Translations under genes and position numbers: made by a program
In this document: piece by piece, positions 1-10,205 of the stretch
How the letters are laid out: each line of letters opens with the position of its first letter
Position numbering within the stretch: the stretch's first letter is position 1
NCBI GenBank assembly: GCA_963920525.1
Contig: OY986438.1
Coordinates: 51,301,253-51,365,252 of the forward strand
From: Dichetophora obliterata
Taxonomy: Eukaryota; Arthropoda; Insecta; Diptera; Sciomyzidae
Length of the DNA stretch: 64,000 nt
Reading direction: 5' to 3'
The notes under the pieces: model-generated
What the model was told of the DNA's origin: nothing
Database searches by the model: none
The model's input: the letters and a program-made list of their open reading frames with translations, nothing else

Positions 1-97
1 TAAGCAACCATTCAATTTCAAAAAATTACCTTTTTTCTCCGTGTACCAATTTAAGAAATCTGTATTTACCTTGCTAATTGTTTAATTTCATTCATAG

Positions 98-1563
98 GAC
101 TATTACTACATTCCTAGAACTTTAAATCAGAGAGCTGCAGGGAAATTGTTCAACAAATACACTAACCTGCAACATAAGAGAAAAAGACCGAACACCCCCG
201 ACGCCGCAGTCATCACAACTGTAGAATACAACAAAACTATTCAAATCAAATTTAAAGAGGAATTGCAGAAGGACATCAACGATTGGGAAGTTGTGAAAGA
301 TCGATGGGAGCGCACCTACTTGTTACGCCAGGACGAAATTAAGACGTTAGATCCGCAGTCAATATATAGGGAGTGGCGTCTGCTGAAAGATTCGCGAGCA
401 CCGCAGTTGGTATGCATATAATATAAATTTTGTAGCTGTCACTCCTTGAATTTTAATTGTTTTGATTCTAGATAAATATTGACTTCAACATAAGATTTCC
501 TCTTAAGTGTGACCTTATAGAAGAGAAGTGGAATGTTTTTAAAGAAAAAATAAAGCCATTTTATGCTGTGCACTTGAAGAATAAAGCAAGCATAGCTGAA
601 TTTCAGAAAGCATTTCAATGCCCCAGCGAAGGTATAACCTACTAATATTAGTTGCGTTTTTTACATCACCTTATATAGCCAAATTACAATGTGCGCTTTT
701 TTCACCTTTTTTCTCTGTATTTGATAATTTCAAGGTTTTTCAGTTAATTTTGGTGTGAGGAATCTCGTGGTGACATTTGTTTTACCACTTTACCGAACAC
801 TTTAGAACAAAATGTCATCAAGAGATTCCTCATACCAAAAATAAGTGGAAAATGTTAAAATTATCAAATACAGATATTCGTGCCGCACAGTGTTATCCAT
901 AAACTACGCTGAAAAATGCTGCCGGAATGCATTTTTCATGAGACCCGTCAATTTTTACAAGAAGCATGAAATATCCACGCAGAATACAACCTGATAGCAT
1001 TTTCTAGCGTAGCTTCTGCACAATCTGGTTATAGAACTTGGTGATAAAAAAGTATATATTGGTTTTCGCTTAAGCATAGAGATATTTAACCAATTCTTTT
1101 CAATTTAGATGTGCAGAGCTACGTTTTAGTGAACCTCTTAAGTTCAATTTTGAAGCCGTCTAAGCGATTGGACAAAAGCCGTTGGGGGACAATAAAGGAT
1201 AGCGAAAGAACTTTTGTGCTACATATTATTAATATAAATGAGCTGCAAAATAACATTGACAGCTTAGTAAGTGACAAATTAATATCCGATATCGGTGTGC
1301 AACCTCTTCTAATTGTGGAAGGCACAGATATTTATGTTTTGAAATCATTTTATGTTTATTTCGACCAAATCACTTACAAATTTGGCACATTTAAGGCAGC
1401 TTTGGATTGTACTTTTAAAATCTATATTGTTTTGAATTTGAAATATCCGCGGCTATGTCAACTACCCTGGTTATTTATTCAAAAGTATTTCTTTGAGATA
1501 ACTACTCAATTTGATATTAAATCATCAGTGCTCTCTGCGCTTTTGGATCACATGAAAATGTGA
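98..1563 (+). CDS. three-exon gene, accessory protein of a transposon-like gene pair (5' partial)
   Basis: Three exons can be joined in frame. Exon A runs from about 98 (after an AG at 96-97) to 409, where a GTATGC donor follows. Exon B runs from 472 (after TTCTAG) to about 631, before a GTATAA donor. Exon C runs from about 1110 (after TTTAG) to the TGA at 1561-1563. Together they encode about 310 residues that start mid-protein, so the gene begins upstream of the window. The N-terminal part is basic and rich in predicted helix. The last exon holds a hydrophobic, tryptophan-containing stretch around LPWLFIQKYF. From memory, animal proteins of this kind (the C-terminal half of 'SAMD3-like' predicted proteins) often lie beside Tnp2-like transposase genes; I cannot verify that here. 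No catalytic motif is visible. The reading frame is intact and the splice sites are good, so it may be recent or functional. Confidence 0.6.
715..873. repeat. 159-bp foldback (MITE-like) in intron
   Basis: The ends are inverted copies: CTGTATTTGATAATTT on the left, AAATTATCAAATACAG on the right. The inner arms also pair (GAGGAATCTCGTGGTGACAT against ATGTCATCAAGAGATTCCTC). It lies wholly inside the 0.48-kb intron between exons B and C of the upstream gene. Confidence 0.75.
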
Positions 1564-1587
1564 GGAAGCCTTACAGCTACATAATCG

Positions 1588-2218
1588 GGGTTGTTTTAGA
1601 AACCAAGTGATCTTGGAATCTGAATTGAAGTCGACAAATATTTCGCTTAGGTGTCATCGGATAACATCGGTTTCTATGACACTAATACAGACAACGAAAC
1701 CGATTTGACCCAGCGGGTAAAAGTAGCGCTGAAACACAAATGTTGATGCGCTGTTTTTTAAGCAAGCAGCGCATCTTTTTTGATGAAGCTTAATTTCCTT
1801 TTTTGTTCTACGTGTCCGCAAAAGTAGGCGCATTTTTACTGCATCTTTGATAAGTTTTGAGGATGCAGTTAAATTCGAAAACAACATTAAAGATAAATAA
1901 AAAAACTGCTTTGCATAGTCTGGGATTGAACTCGGACTGCGTAGCTTAGAGTCGAATGTCTTAACACTGTGCTATTTTCTTGCTCGATTTTGTATGAAAA
2001 AAATGTAGATAAAAATATGCGCTCAAAAACTCTGAAGTCTGAAGAGCGCGTCCTTAAAGCGTACCAAAACTGCGCATAAAATGCGATACTTCTACAAGCG
2101 CTTTTTATTTTTCCGCTGGGGAGCATAAAGCCGCAACATCAGAATCCATGACCTCTAAGAAAAATATTTGTCTGTTTAAATTAGGATTCCAAGAGCACTT
2201 GGTTTCTACAACAACTCC
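1588..2218. mobile_element. 631-bp inverted-repeat element with tRNA-like core
   Basis: An imperfect inverted repeat of about 30 bp bounds this block: left end around GAAACCAAGTGATCTTGGAA, right end TTCCAAGAGCACTTGGTTTC. Inside, the minus strand of about 1905-1985 is tRNA-like. It has an A-box-like TAGCACAGTG and, about 40 nt on, a B-box-like GTTCAATCC. The block fills almost all the space between the two coding genes. A clear target duplication was not found. Confidence 0.6.
1905..1985 (-). ncRNA. tRNA-like (SINE-type) promoter sequence
   Basis: Read on the minus strand, an A-box-like TAGCACAGTG is followed by a B-box-like GAGTTCAATCCC at tRNA spacing. The acceptor stem does not close, so this is a degraded tRNA-derived retroposon head rather than a tRNA gene. 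It lies inside the 1588-2218 inverted-repeat element. Confidence 0.45.
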
Positions 2219-2322
2219 AAATAAGTAAACAAAAGTAAGAATAAGAACTAGTCAATTTGATCTTTTTCGATGCTAAATCATCAATGGTCTTTGCATTTTC
2301 GTGAGGTCTAAAGTTATCAAAA

Positions 2323-4728
2323 ATGGCGAACTGTTTCGTATGCAATAAATCTTTTTTAAATATTTCCAATTATTTTAAACACTTGAAAAATGATCACATG
2401 ATTTCTAATACTGACACAAAGCAATGTAGCTATCATAATTGCAATCAACTATTTACAGACTTTACGTCATTTCAACGACATCTCAAAAAACATTCCGCTG
2501 ATGACAATCAGAACATTTTTAATGAAGATAAAAAACAAGGTCACTGCTTAAATGATATGACACCGCCACTTAATGTAAATGTTGAATATCATGAGGAAGT
2601 CAGCGGTAATTTTTTGGATGCACCTAGAGAAAATAGGCAATCAATAGAGCATATGATATCTGACTTAAAAAATACTCTATTGAACACGACATTAACTTTA
2701 TACTCAAAAAGTTCCATAGCAAGGAAAGACGCACTTTTTGTTCAGAATATGATGTCAGAAGTGCTTATAAAAATTTCTGATTTTATAAACAATAGTATTT
2801 GTAATAATTTTGCAACAGTACTACATAATATGACACTTTTGTCTGAATTTTGCAAAAATGCGTTTAAAAACTTAAAAACAGAGCACTTGATGTTGAAATC
2901 ATTAAAAGAAAACGATATGTATTTGCCTCATAAGTCTGTTGTTATTCAAAATCAAATAGAAGAAAATTTTCAAAAGGGAATTCCTACATTATCACCACTT
3001 ACACGAAAATTAGAATTAATGCCGATAGCATTTCAAATCAAGTCATTTTGTGAATTACCTTCCGTTTTGGACTTATTAATTTCAAATACAGCAAAACTTG
3101 TTGAAAGTAATGGAATAAGTAATTTTGTGAACGCGAAATTCTTTAAAGAAAATATTCAATCAAATGAAACAGATATAATAATTCCATACAATATGTTTTT
3201 TGACGACTTTCAGATTAACAATCCATTAGGCTCGCACAAACACTCAATTTGTGGTTGCTATTACAGTTTCCCTACTCTACCGCTACATTTGCAGGCAAAA
3301 TTAGACTTTATATTTAACGCAGCATTTATTGACAGCGAACACATAAAAGAATGTGGAAATGCTATTTGCTTTAATTCACTAATTCAAGCAATGCAAGCTT
3401 TAGAGGAAGGTATAGTTATAAAGTCTAAAAGAGTTAAATTTGTTCTTGGCTTGATACTGGGTGATAATCTTGGATTGAATAGTGTATTGGGATTTACTCA
3501 ATCATTTCATTCCACTTCATTTTGCCGAGGATGTAAGGAAACGAAGCAAGATACACAAGTAAACATTGTTGAAACTAATATCAGAACGATTTCAAATTAT
3601 GAATCGGACTTAGATTCTAACAATTTCAATACTGGTATTAAAAGCGTGTGTATTTTCAACAACTTAAAATCCTTTCATTGCGTTAATAACGTTAGCTTCG
3701 ATATAATGCACGATATCTTCGAAGGCGTCTGTAATTACGATATTTCGCAAGTATTTTTATCTCTTATTACCAACAAATGCATTACTTTAAAATATATTAA
3801 TAACAGGAAAAGACTTTTTCCGTATGGTGAATTCGATGTAGGCAATGTTTCCCTAAATATTACAAAAAAAAACTTGCAAAAATGCACTTTCAAAATGACA
3901 GCAAGTGAAATGCTTTGCTTTATACATTTCTTGCCTTTAATGATCGGTGATTTGATTTCAATTGGCAACGAAAGTTGGAATCTCTTGATTTATTTAATAC
4001 AGATAATAGATATTTTACTCAAAAATGAAATCACTGAAAATGAAATACTTTCATTAGAAAACTTAATCCAAAAACACCATGCCTTATATGTTCAGCTTTA
4101 CGGAAATCTCAAACCTAAACACCATTTTATGGTGCATTATCCGAGGGCCATAAGAATGTGTGGCCCATTAAAACAAATGTGGTGTATGCGGTATGAGGCA
4201 AAACATAAAGAATCAAAAATTTACTGTAATTCAATAACATCACGAGTTAATCCCTCTAAAAGTATTGCTGTGAAAAGTGGTTATAGGTTTTCATATTTTT
4301 TAAGTAAATATTCAAATGGATTAAAAGAAGAAATAGACGTAAGCAACTTTTATTATTGTAATTTGAATGAAACGGAATACTGTAACGCTTTATTAGTAAA
4401 TGACGTAAATTTAAATTTGGAAAATGTGTTTGTTAGTAAAGAGTTGAATTATAAAGGCACTATTTACAAAGAAGGATATTATCTTGGAATTTCAAAACCA
4501 CTAACAAAATTATACAAAATATGTTTAGCTATACTTGACAATAACGAAATAATGATTTTATCAAAATGTGTAGAGCTAGTGGAATTCAATGACCATTATT
4601 GCTCATATTTAGTTGGTGCTAGCAAGGACTTATATGAATTATTACCAATTAAGTCATTCGACACACGTCCAATGCAAGTCCACACACTTAACAATTCTAA
4701 CACTTTTATTAGATTTAAATACATTTAA
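2323..4728 (+). CDS. C2H2 finger + Tnp2/CACTA-like transposase-domain protein, 801 aa, intact
   Basis: A single uninterrupted frame starts at an ATG in good context (AAAAATGGC). Residues 4-25 form a C2H2 finger (C4, C7, H20, H25) and residues 35-57 a second (C35, C40, H53, H57). Residues 95-330 are helix-rich and unrecognised. The region LGDNLGLNSVLGF at about 378-390 is followed by a CRGC cysteine pair, then SFDIMHDIFEGV at about 458-469. LKPKHHFMVHYPRAIRMCGP lies at about 595-614. From knowledge of the Tnp2 group of CACTA/EnSpm-type transposases and their animal relatives, these blocks match the 'D', 'DxMHD..EG' and 'KPHxxxHYP' signatures; the fingers would bind DNA. There are no stops or frameshifts, unlike almost every other element here. 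An AATAAA lies near 4817. It sits about 760 bp downstream of the three-exon gene on the same strand. A domesticated host gene is the alternative. I am fairly sure of the family type, less sure of the superfamily name. Confidence 0.7.
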   Translation: MANCFVCNKSFLNISNYFKHLKNDHMISNTDTKQCSYHNCNQLFTDFTSFQRHLKKHSADDNQNIFNEDKKQGHCLNDMTPPLNVNVEYHEEVSGNFLDAPRENRQSIEHMISDLKNTLLNTTLTLYSKSSIARKDALFVQNMMSEVLIKISDFINNSICNNFATVLHNMTLLSEFCKNAFKNLKTEHLMLKSLKENDMYLPHKSVVIQNQIEENFQKGIPTLSPLTRKLELMPIAFQIKSFCELPSVLDLLISNTAKLVESNGISNFVNAKFFKENIQSNETDIIIPYNMFFDDFQINNPLGSHKHSICGCYYSFPTLPLHLQAKLDFIFNAAFIDSEHIKECGNAICFNSLIQAMQALEEGIVIKSKRVKFVLGLILGDNLGLNSVLGFTQSFHSTSFCRGCKETKQDTQVNIVETNIRTISNYESDLDSNNFNTGIKSVCIFNNLKSFHCVNNVSFDIMHDIFEGVCNYDISQVFLSLITNKCITLKYINNRKRLFPYGEFDVGNVSLNITKKNLQKCTFKMTASEMLCFIHFLPLMIGDLISIGNESWNLLIYLIQIIDILLKNEITENEILSLENLIQKHHALYVQLYGNLKPKHHFMVHYPRAIRMCGPLKQMWCMRYEAKHKESKIYCNSITSRVNPSKSIAVKSGYRFSYFLSKYSNGLKEEIDVSNFYYCNLNETEYCNALLVNDVNLNLENVFVSKELNYKGTIYKEGYYLGISKPLTKLYKICLAILDNNEIMILSKCVELVEFNDHYCSYLVGASKDLYELLPIKSFDTRPMQVHTLNNSNTFIRFKYI

Positions 4729-4869
4729 GAAAATATATATGTCTTTATACTATATCACGAAACATATGGCGTTTTTATTTATCTGGAATTGTTTATTCAA
4801 AGAATTTTCTTTGTAAAATAAACAGGGACGGCAATTAACGATTATCGCTATCAATCAATCATTTTATAC

Positions 4870-5045
4870 CACTTTTTTTTTGATCAATATTGTTTCGATC
4901 AGAAATAAAAGTTATTTTTTGATCGTTATTTTTTCGATCAGTGTTATTTTGCGACCAGAAATAAAAGTTATTGCCTATTGATATTTTTTTGATGAGAAAT
5001 AAGAATCCATCATTGATCGATATATTTTCGATTATATTGATTTAT
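4870..5045. repeat. degenerate ~40-bp tandem repeat
   Basis: Four to five diverged copies of a unit based on GATCRATATTNTTTCGATC followed by AGAAATAAAAGTTATT. The copies are uneven in length and the array decays to the right. Confidence 0.55.
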
Positions 5046-5399
5046 GTCAAATTTTTAAAAATCAAGATGACGGATATTCAATACTGGACCAAACACTAGG
5101 TAAAAATGGGCCGCTGAATCCAAATACGTTGTCGGAATTTCAAAATTGTGTAAGTTTTTACCATAGGCTTGCCACGTAATAATATCTTCTTTACGAGTTT
5201 TAAACATTTTAGGAGGTCTTAGGAGGTAGCTGATTTTGAATCACCTGTCACAATTTTAAAATTCAAGAAGGCAGATAGGGTAACCAGCCAAATTTTTTTG
5301 TATATGTACGAATTCGGTGCTGGGACGCACACTAAGTAAAAACGACTCGCTAATACTGGTCACTTATGCACATAATTCTTCATTCATAGCAACAGCATA
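5046..5399. other. intergenic, nothing recognised
   Basis: AT-rich unique-looking sequence between two tandem-repeat blocks. I see no gene, hairpin or repeat in it. Confidence 0.5.
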
Positions 5400-5890
5400 A
5401 AATAATGACATTAAAATGAACAGTACTTTTGAAATGAAATTGAAAGCAACTACTTTTTATCTAAAATAAGTTTCTTTCTGGGTTAAATTGAATGGCATGA
5501 CATTAAAATGAACAGTACTTACTCTTAAAATGAAATTGAAAGCAATTACTTTTTATTTAAAAGAATTTTCTTTCTGGGTTAAATTGAATGACATGACATT
5601 AAAAGTAACAGTACTTACTCTTAAAATGAAATTAAAAGCAATTACTTTTCATTTAAAAGAATTTTCTTTCTGTATTAAATTTAATGACATGCCATTAAAA
5701 TTATTGGAACTGACTTTTAAACTGGGGTTTAAAGCATTTCCTTTTGTTTTAAAACAATTTTTTTCATCAAATAATTAAAAGTCATGTCATTAAAATAAAT
5801 GTTATTTTCCATACGAATAAAACCTAAAACATTTGCTTTTAACTTAAAAAATTTTTTCGCCGGCTGGATATTGTGCACAATTACTTTAAG
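5400..5890. repeat. ~96-bp tandem repeat, about 4.5 copies
   Basis: Copies of a unit starting GACATTAAAATGAACAGTAC begin at about 5407, 5499, 5595, 5691 and 5786, so the period is 92-96 bp. The last copy is strongly diverged. Because 96 is a multiple of three, an open frame (5530-5778) repeats a 32-residue peptide containing LKAITFHLKEFSF; this is a by-product of the repeat, with no sign of being a gene. Confidence 0.8.
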
Positions 5891-6307
5891 TTTTAAAGTT
5901 TTTTCGTTAAATTTTAATGTAATTTTGGCTCAGTGCAAATATCAAAAATTTTAAATTTATTTTATTTTAATCTACAGCAGCTCCACATATACATTGAAAA
6001 AACAGTATCATTCAATGTTTTGCAGCAGAGGAAAGGGAGGAAAAAAACGATGCGTCAGCAGAGGAACTTCGTAGTCAACTCCAACTTCCTGGTAGTCAAG
6101 ATCCAAGAACGTCATTTAAGAACCTACTCGCTGTCAGTATTGATGACGAGAGTTACTCGCAAAATGACGATGACGATGACGCAAATCAAAGATTTACCTT
6201 TTACCAAAATCGTTCAACGAGCCTAAAGAAGTTTTCACTTCAAAAAAATAACGAAAGTGCTTGAGTTTGTGTGTGCGTGTGTGTGGGCCAACGATCTCCC
6301 TGTGCAT

Positions 6308-6790
6308 CAGCAAGTGCAGCAAAATTAAATAGGCTTTCTTTGCTGGTGCACGTCCTCCAAGTGCCACCACCAGCAGTACAAGCAAGTGCAGAGGAATTTT
6401 CTTGCTAACCAACATCCTCCAAGTGCCATCACTAGTAGCACAAGCAAATCAAGCGGAAATTCTCCGCTTAGAATTTATTTAATTCACGGCGGAATATAAT
6501 GGCAGACATTTGCCTCTGCGCTTGAGACATACTGAAATGGTGCTTCTGAAATATTGGAGAATTGACCAGTCAATTGAATTGTGTGCACAAGCAAGTGCAG
6601 CGAAAATTTCCTGATTCTTTTGCTTGCCAACGTCCTCCGAACCTCCTACAAGTGCTACCACCAGCAAGTGCAGTGCAAAATTTGTTGCTAGCCAATATCC
6701 TCCAAGTGCCATCACCAGCAGCACAAGCAAGTGCAGCGCAAATTACCTGATTCTTTTGATTGCCAACGTCCTCCGAGAGTCACTACGAGC
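6308..6790. repeat. ~65-75-bp minisatellite, at least five copies
   Basis: The unit contains CAAGTGCAGCGAAAATTTCC, then CTTGCCAACGTCCTCC, then AAGTGCCATCACCAGCAGCA. Copies lie near 6311, 6383, 6591, 6664 and 6729; 6440-6590 between them is unrelated or too diverged to see. The array runs directly into the LINE relic that starts near 6790, so it may be part of that element's 5' sequence. Confidence 0.65.
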
Positions 6791-8655
6791 AGCACCAGCA
6801 TCTATACTGCTACCATTTATTAAACACATTTTTAACACAATAATAACTAAATCAGAATCCCCCGCTGTTTGGAAAAAAGCCAAAATAATTTTCATTCCTT
6901 AAACTGGAAACGATAACCGCCCTATAGCAATTTTGTCATATTTATCGAAAGTTTTTGAATCGCTTATGTACAAACAGACAAACAAATATTTATTGTGTAA
7001 CAAAATTTTGACTGATAGACAAACAGGTTTCCGACCAAAACACAGTTGCGTGACTGCTCTTCTAGACGTGTCCGACGAAATACGAAATAATCTTGATCGA
7101 AATGTGGTTACTTTTTTGATTCTCCTACATCACTCGAAAGCTTTCGACACGATCACCAAGTTTTATGTTCAAAATTGTCCTTCATGTTTAATTTTTTCGC
7201 AACTGCCACTCGACTAATGAGTTCATACCTTGCTAATAGAATACAAGCAGTGAATATCGGCTGCGCGACCTCAAGTTTTTTAAGCGTGAACCGTGGAGTA
7301 CCTCATGGTTCTACAATGGGTCCGCTTTTATTCTCAGTTTATATAAATGACTTACCCTCTGTTATGTACCGTTGTGGCACACAAATGTACGCTGATGATG
7401 TGCAATTGTATACTAGCTGTCGCAAGTCTATTGTTCACTCCTGTGTCGCAAGTTTGAATGAAAATTTGCGTAAAATTCATGATTGGGCTTCTGCTAATGG
7501 TTTATGCCTCAATCCAAAAAAGTCAAAATGTTTAGTTATAGCTAGGAAACATAATTTCACTTCAATCCTACCTGAAGTCATACTAAACGGATCATGTATT
7601 GAGGTCGTGAAATCGGCAAAAAATCTGGGCCTTACTTTCAACAGTACCTTGGATTGGACAAATCATGTCAATATCACAGTATGCAAAATCTTCGGTATGC
7701 TCCGCAGCCGGTGGGCTACATAATATTTCACCCCCTTTAACGTTAGAATGCAAAAACTTATCTCGTTTCCACCGTACTATATGGATCTGAAATCTGCAAG
7801 CAAGCGCAAGCTGAACGTTGCTTATAACAATACCGCTCGTTATGTCTTCGGACTTAAACGAACTGACTGCATATCACAGTATGCAAAACAAATATTCGGT
7901 TTGACTTTTGATCATGTCCTGAACCTGAAGGCGTTAGTCTTCCTGCATAAAATCAATTTTACTAAGAAACCTCTTTATTTATATGAAAAATTAAAATTTT
8001 TAAGACCTCAGCGCGGTAACAACTTGGTTCAACTTAGACATGCTTGGAATCAGAACAGCAGTTTTTTGTTAATTCAATACGTCTTTGGAACTAGCTTCCA
8101 TTTTCTTTACAGCGTATTTGCAATGCAACCTTGTTTAAATCTAAGCTACCAGCTTATTTGTCTTCACTTTAACTTAAGCTATTCTTTTTCGTTTTCTTTT
8201 TCTTCTCTCTTTTAACCCAAATGACCTATATATAGTACACCAAAATACTTGTTTACATAATATGTCACGTTTATCAAAGTATCGTTGTTTTTTTTTTGTT
8301 CATATACTCAGTACTCATCAATACCTCGTGGGAGGTTGTGTGATTGCATTATTTTGTGCTACTATTTTTGAGTTTTTGAATTATTAATTTGTAATATTTT
8401 CAAAATGACTGAATATGAAACTTTTATAAACCTATTATAGCACTGTTTTTTATTTCTCATTTGCTTCCATAAATGTCTTATGAGATATGTAATTTTAACT
8501 TTAATATTTATTCAAAATTATGTTTTATATCACACATTTTTTTGTTGACATTATCGCCATATATGTAATCGGTGCTCAATTATAAGTTTATTCTTGCAAG
8601 CGCTTACATTTAATTAAATAAATAAACATATAAGTCTACTACCAAAAAAAAAAAA
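6790..8655 (+). pseudogene. decayed non-LTR retrotransposon (LINE) with reverse transcriptase
   Basis: Coding remains are spread over three frames. They include NRPIAILSYLSKVFE (RT block 1), TGFRPKHSCVTALL, a motif A reading LLHHSKAFDT, GVPHGSTMGPLLFSVYIND and the RT catalytic box MYADDVQLY. After a stop and frameshift near 7723 the C-terminal part continues (LNVAYNNTARYVFGLKRT). The 3' end is an A-rich stretch at 8643-8655 after AATAAA-type signals. Motif A normally has an aspartate where this copy has histidine (DxSKAFD to HxSKAFD), so the enzyme would be dead even without frameshifts. The endonuclease and ORF1 are absent, a usual 5' truncation. Clade: Jockey/CR1-like by motif style. The upstream minisatellite may or may not belong to it. 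Confidence 0.85.
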
Positions 8656-8836
8656 CTTGGGCTGAAGATTTTGGATTATCTTCACAGAAGTGTTTGCGAC
8701 AGCGAAAAAACCAAAATTTGTGCTCAAATCTCGTTTTTGTATTTGTGTCTGTTATTTTTTCGCTTTCACAAGCAAATGTAGCATTTTTTGTACTCTTCTC
8801 TATTTCCCTTTTCCTCTTTCAAAGGAAACGTACAGC

Positions 8837-9036
8837 GTTAAGTTGTACTTAAGTATAAGCTCTAGAAATGCGTTCATCAGCCATACATAAGTTCAACTTA
8901 AATCAACTTAGGTATGGAAAATGCGTGACTTAAGTTATACTTAAATCATCAACAGTCAACAACTGATTATATTTTGAAAAATAGTTGAACTAATCAGCAA
9001 AAACTAATTGGTAAAACTTAAGTACAACTTAAGTAT
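8837..9036. repeat. ~200-bp foldback with CTTAAGT motifs
   Basis: GTTAAGTTGTACTTAAGT at 8837 is answered by its inverted form ACTTAAGTACAACTTAAG at 9016. Further copies of ACTTAAGTT-like sequence lie between. It is probably a small MITE, but the ends are unclear. Confidence 0.45.
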
Positions 9037-9049
9037 TGATTTTGACACA

Positions 9050-9130
9050 GGGCCTTAGTAACGCACACAACAAAATTGATCAATGGAAGCTAGGTCAAAG
9101 TCCTTACAGGGGCTGAAATGGCCAGTTTAT
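9050..9130 (+). repeat. SINE-tail-like fragment, partner of 15550-15615
   Basis: The sequence around AATTGATCAATGG...GGTCAAAGTCCTT...GAAATGGCCA matches, with about 80% identity by eye, the 3' part of the tRNA-headed element at 15415-15625. Here the tRNA-like head is missing. Confidence 0.5.
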
Positions 9131-9511
9131 TTATATTTGTTATTATGATGACGTCACTTTGTATAGGAGGGTGGATTGTTCTCAATTCTTTGTGGAATTT
9201 AAGAAAATTTTTTAAAACTCATAAAGTTACTTTGTATGGGAGGTAGATGTAGAAATCATTCGATTTTAACAAATTTTATGCTCAAAACGCATATCAAAGG
9301 TTAATAAGTCATTAGAAAAATTTTTGTGATGGACGTAGATTTAATTTTTAATATATTTTATTTGGAAAATGAATTTAAGAAGTTTCCTTATTGAGTGGAA
9401 ATACATTCTTACAGTGTAAATTCGTGACTTGTGATCTTATTTCATTAATAATTGTTTTTTGTTTGTTGATTTGTTGACAAACGCAACATTTTGTGTTTGT
9501 TTTATTGCTTT
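9131..9511. other. unassigned, dispersed-repeat-like
   Basis: Contains two phrases of the type CTTTGTATRGGAGG (9165 and 9225), followed by a degenerate ATTCGATTTTAAC. Related phrases occur at 34.7-34.9 kb. This looks like an old dispersed repeat; no coding sequence is seen. Confidence 0.4.
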
Positions 9512-9515
9512 TTAA

Positions 9516-10201
9516 GGGGTCTTTTTCATTTCGAAAAATATTTTTTAATGAATTTTTTTCATGAAAAGGTAACTTTTTGTGTGCAGAATACCGATTGAGT
9601 TAAATTTTTTGGTATTATATTAATTATGGCAAAAATTCGGGTTTTTAGAACGTTCGAAAGGTCAAAAAATAGTGTAGGTTTTCAATTCTTTTGTTTAAAT
9701 TGGCTCAAAAAAAAAAAATATATGTGGTCTAATTTGCTAATAATAAGTAATATTATAGTTTTTAGTGTTATCTTGCATATGAAAAAAAATGTTTCAATAT
9801 GAAAAGGAAAACATCACTAGCTGATTTTATTGCAATTTCGGCCCTGCTACAGGCTTCATCAGAAATCTTTGTGATACCATTTTCTTTGGAAAAGAAAATT
9901 CATTAGAGCAATTAATTTTTTTAACCTGACCTAAAGCTCAATAAAGGATTTTAAACTATCAAACAACTAGAATTTGTATTTAAAATTTTTTTCATTTATC
10001 TTTTTAAAAAGCTGAGAAATCGTTGCTACCATTTTGAAGTTCGAGAATGAAGTCTAAACCGCGAAAGAAAAAAATGCAATACATATACTTAATAATATGT
10101 AGTTTGATGCAAAAAAGTTTTTTTAAATATAGTTAATAGTTTTTCCAAAAAAACGAATTCGTAAGATTTTTGTTTTTAGCTGTTCAAATAAAAAAGACCC
10201 T
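9516..10201. mobile_element. 686-bp TTAA-flanked MITE (piggyBac-like)
   Basis: TTAA at 9512-9515 and at 10202-10205 flank ends that are inverted copies: GGGGTCTTTTTCATTT on the left, AAATAAAAAAGACCCT on the right. TTAA target duplication is the hallmark of piggyBac elements. No transposase is present. At 9790-9990 it carries a piece of the foldback family found at 50309-50679 (CCTGACCTAAAGCTCAATAA and neighbours). Confidence 0.7.
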
Positions 10202-10205
10202 TTAA

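Noticed and set aside
5530..5778. 82-codon frame with internal peptide repeats
   Set aside because: It is the translation of a 96-bp satellite; adjacent copies lose the frame.
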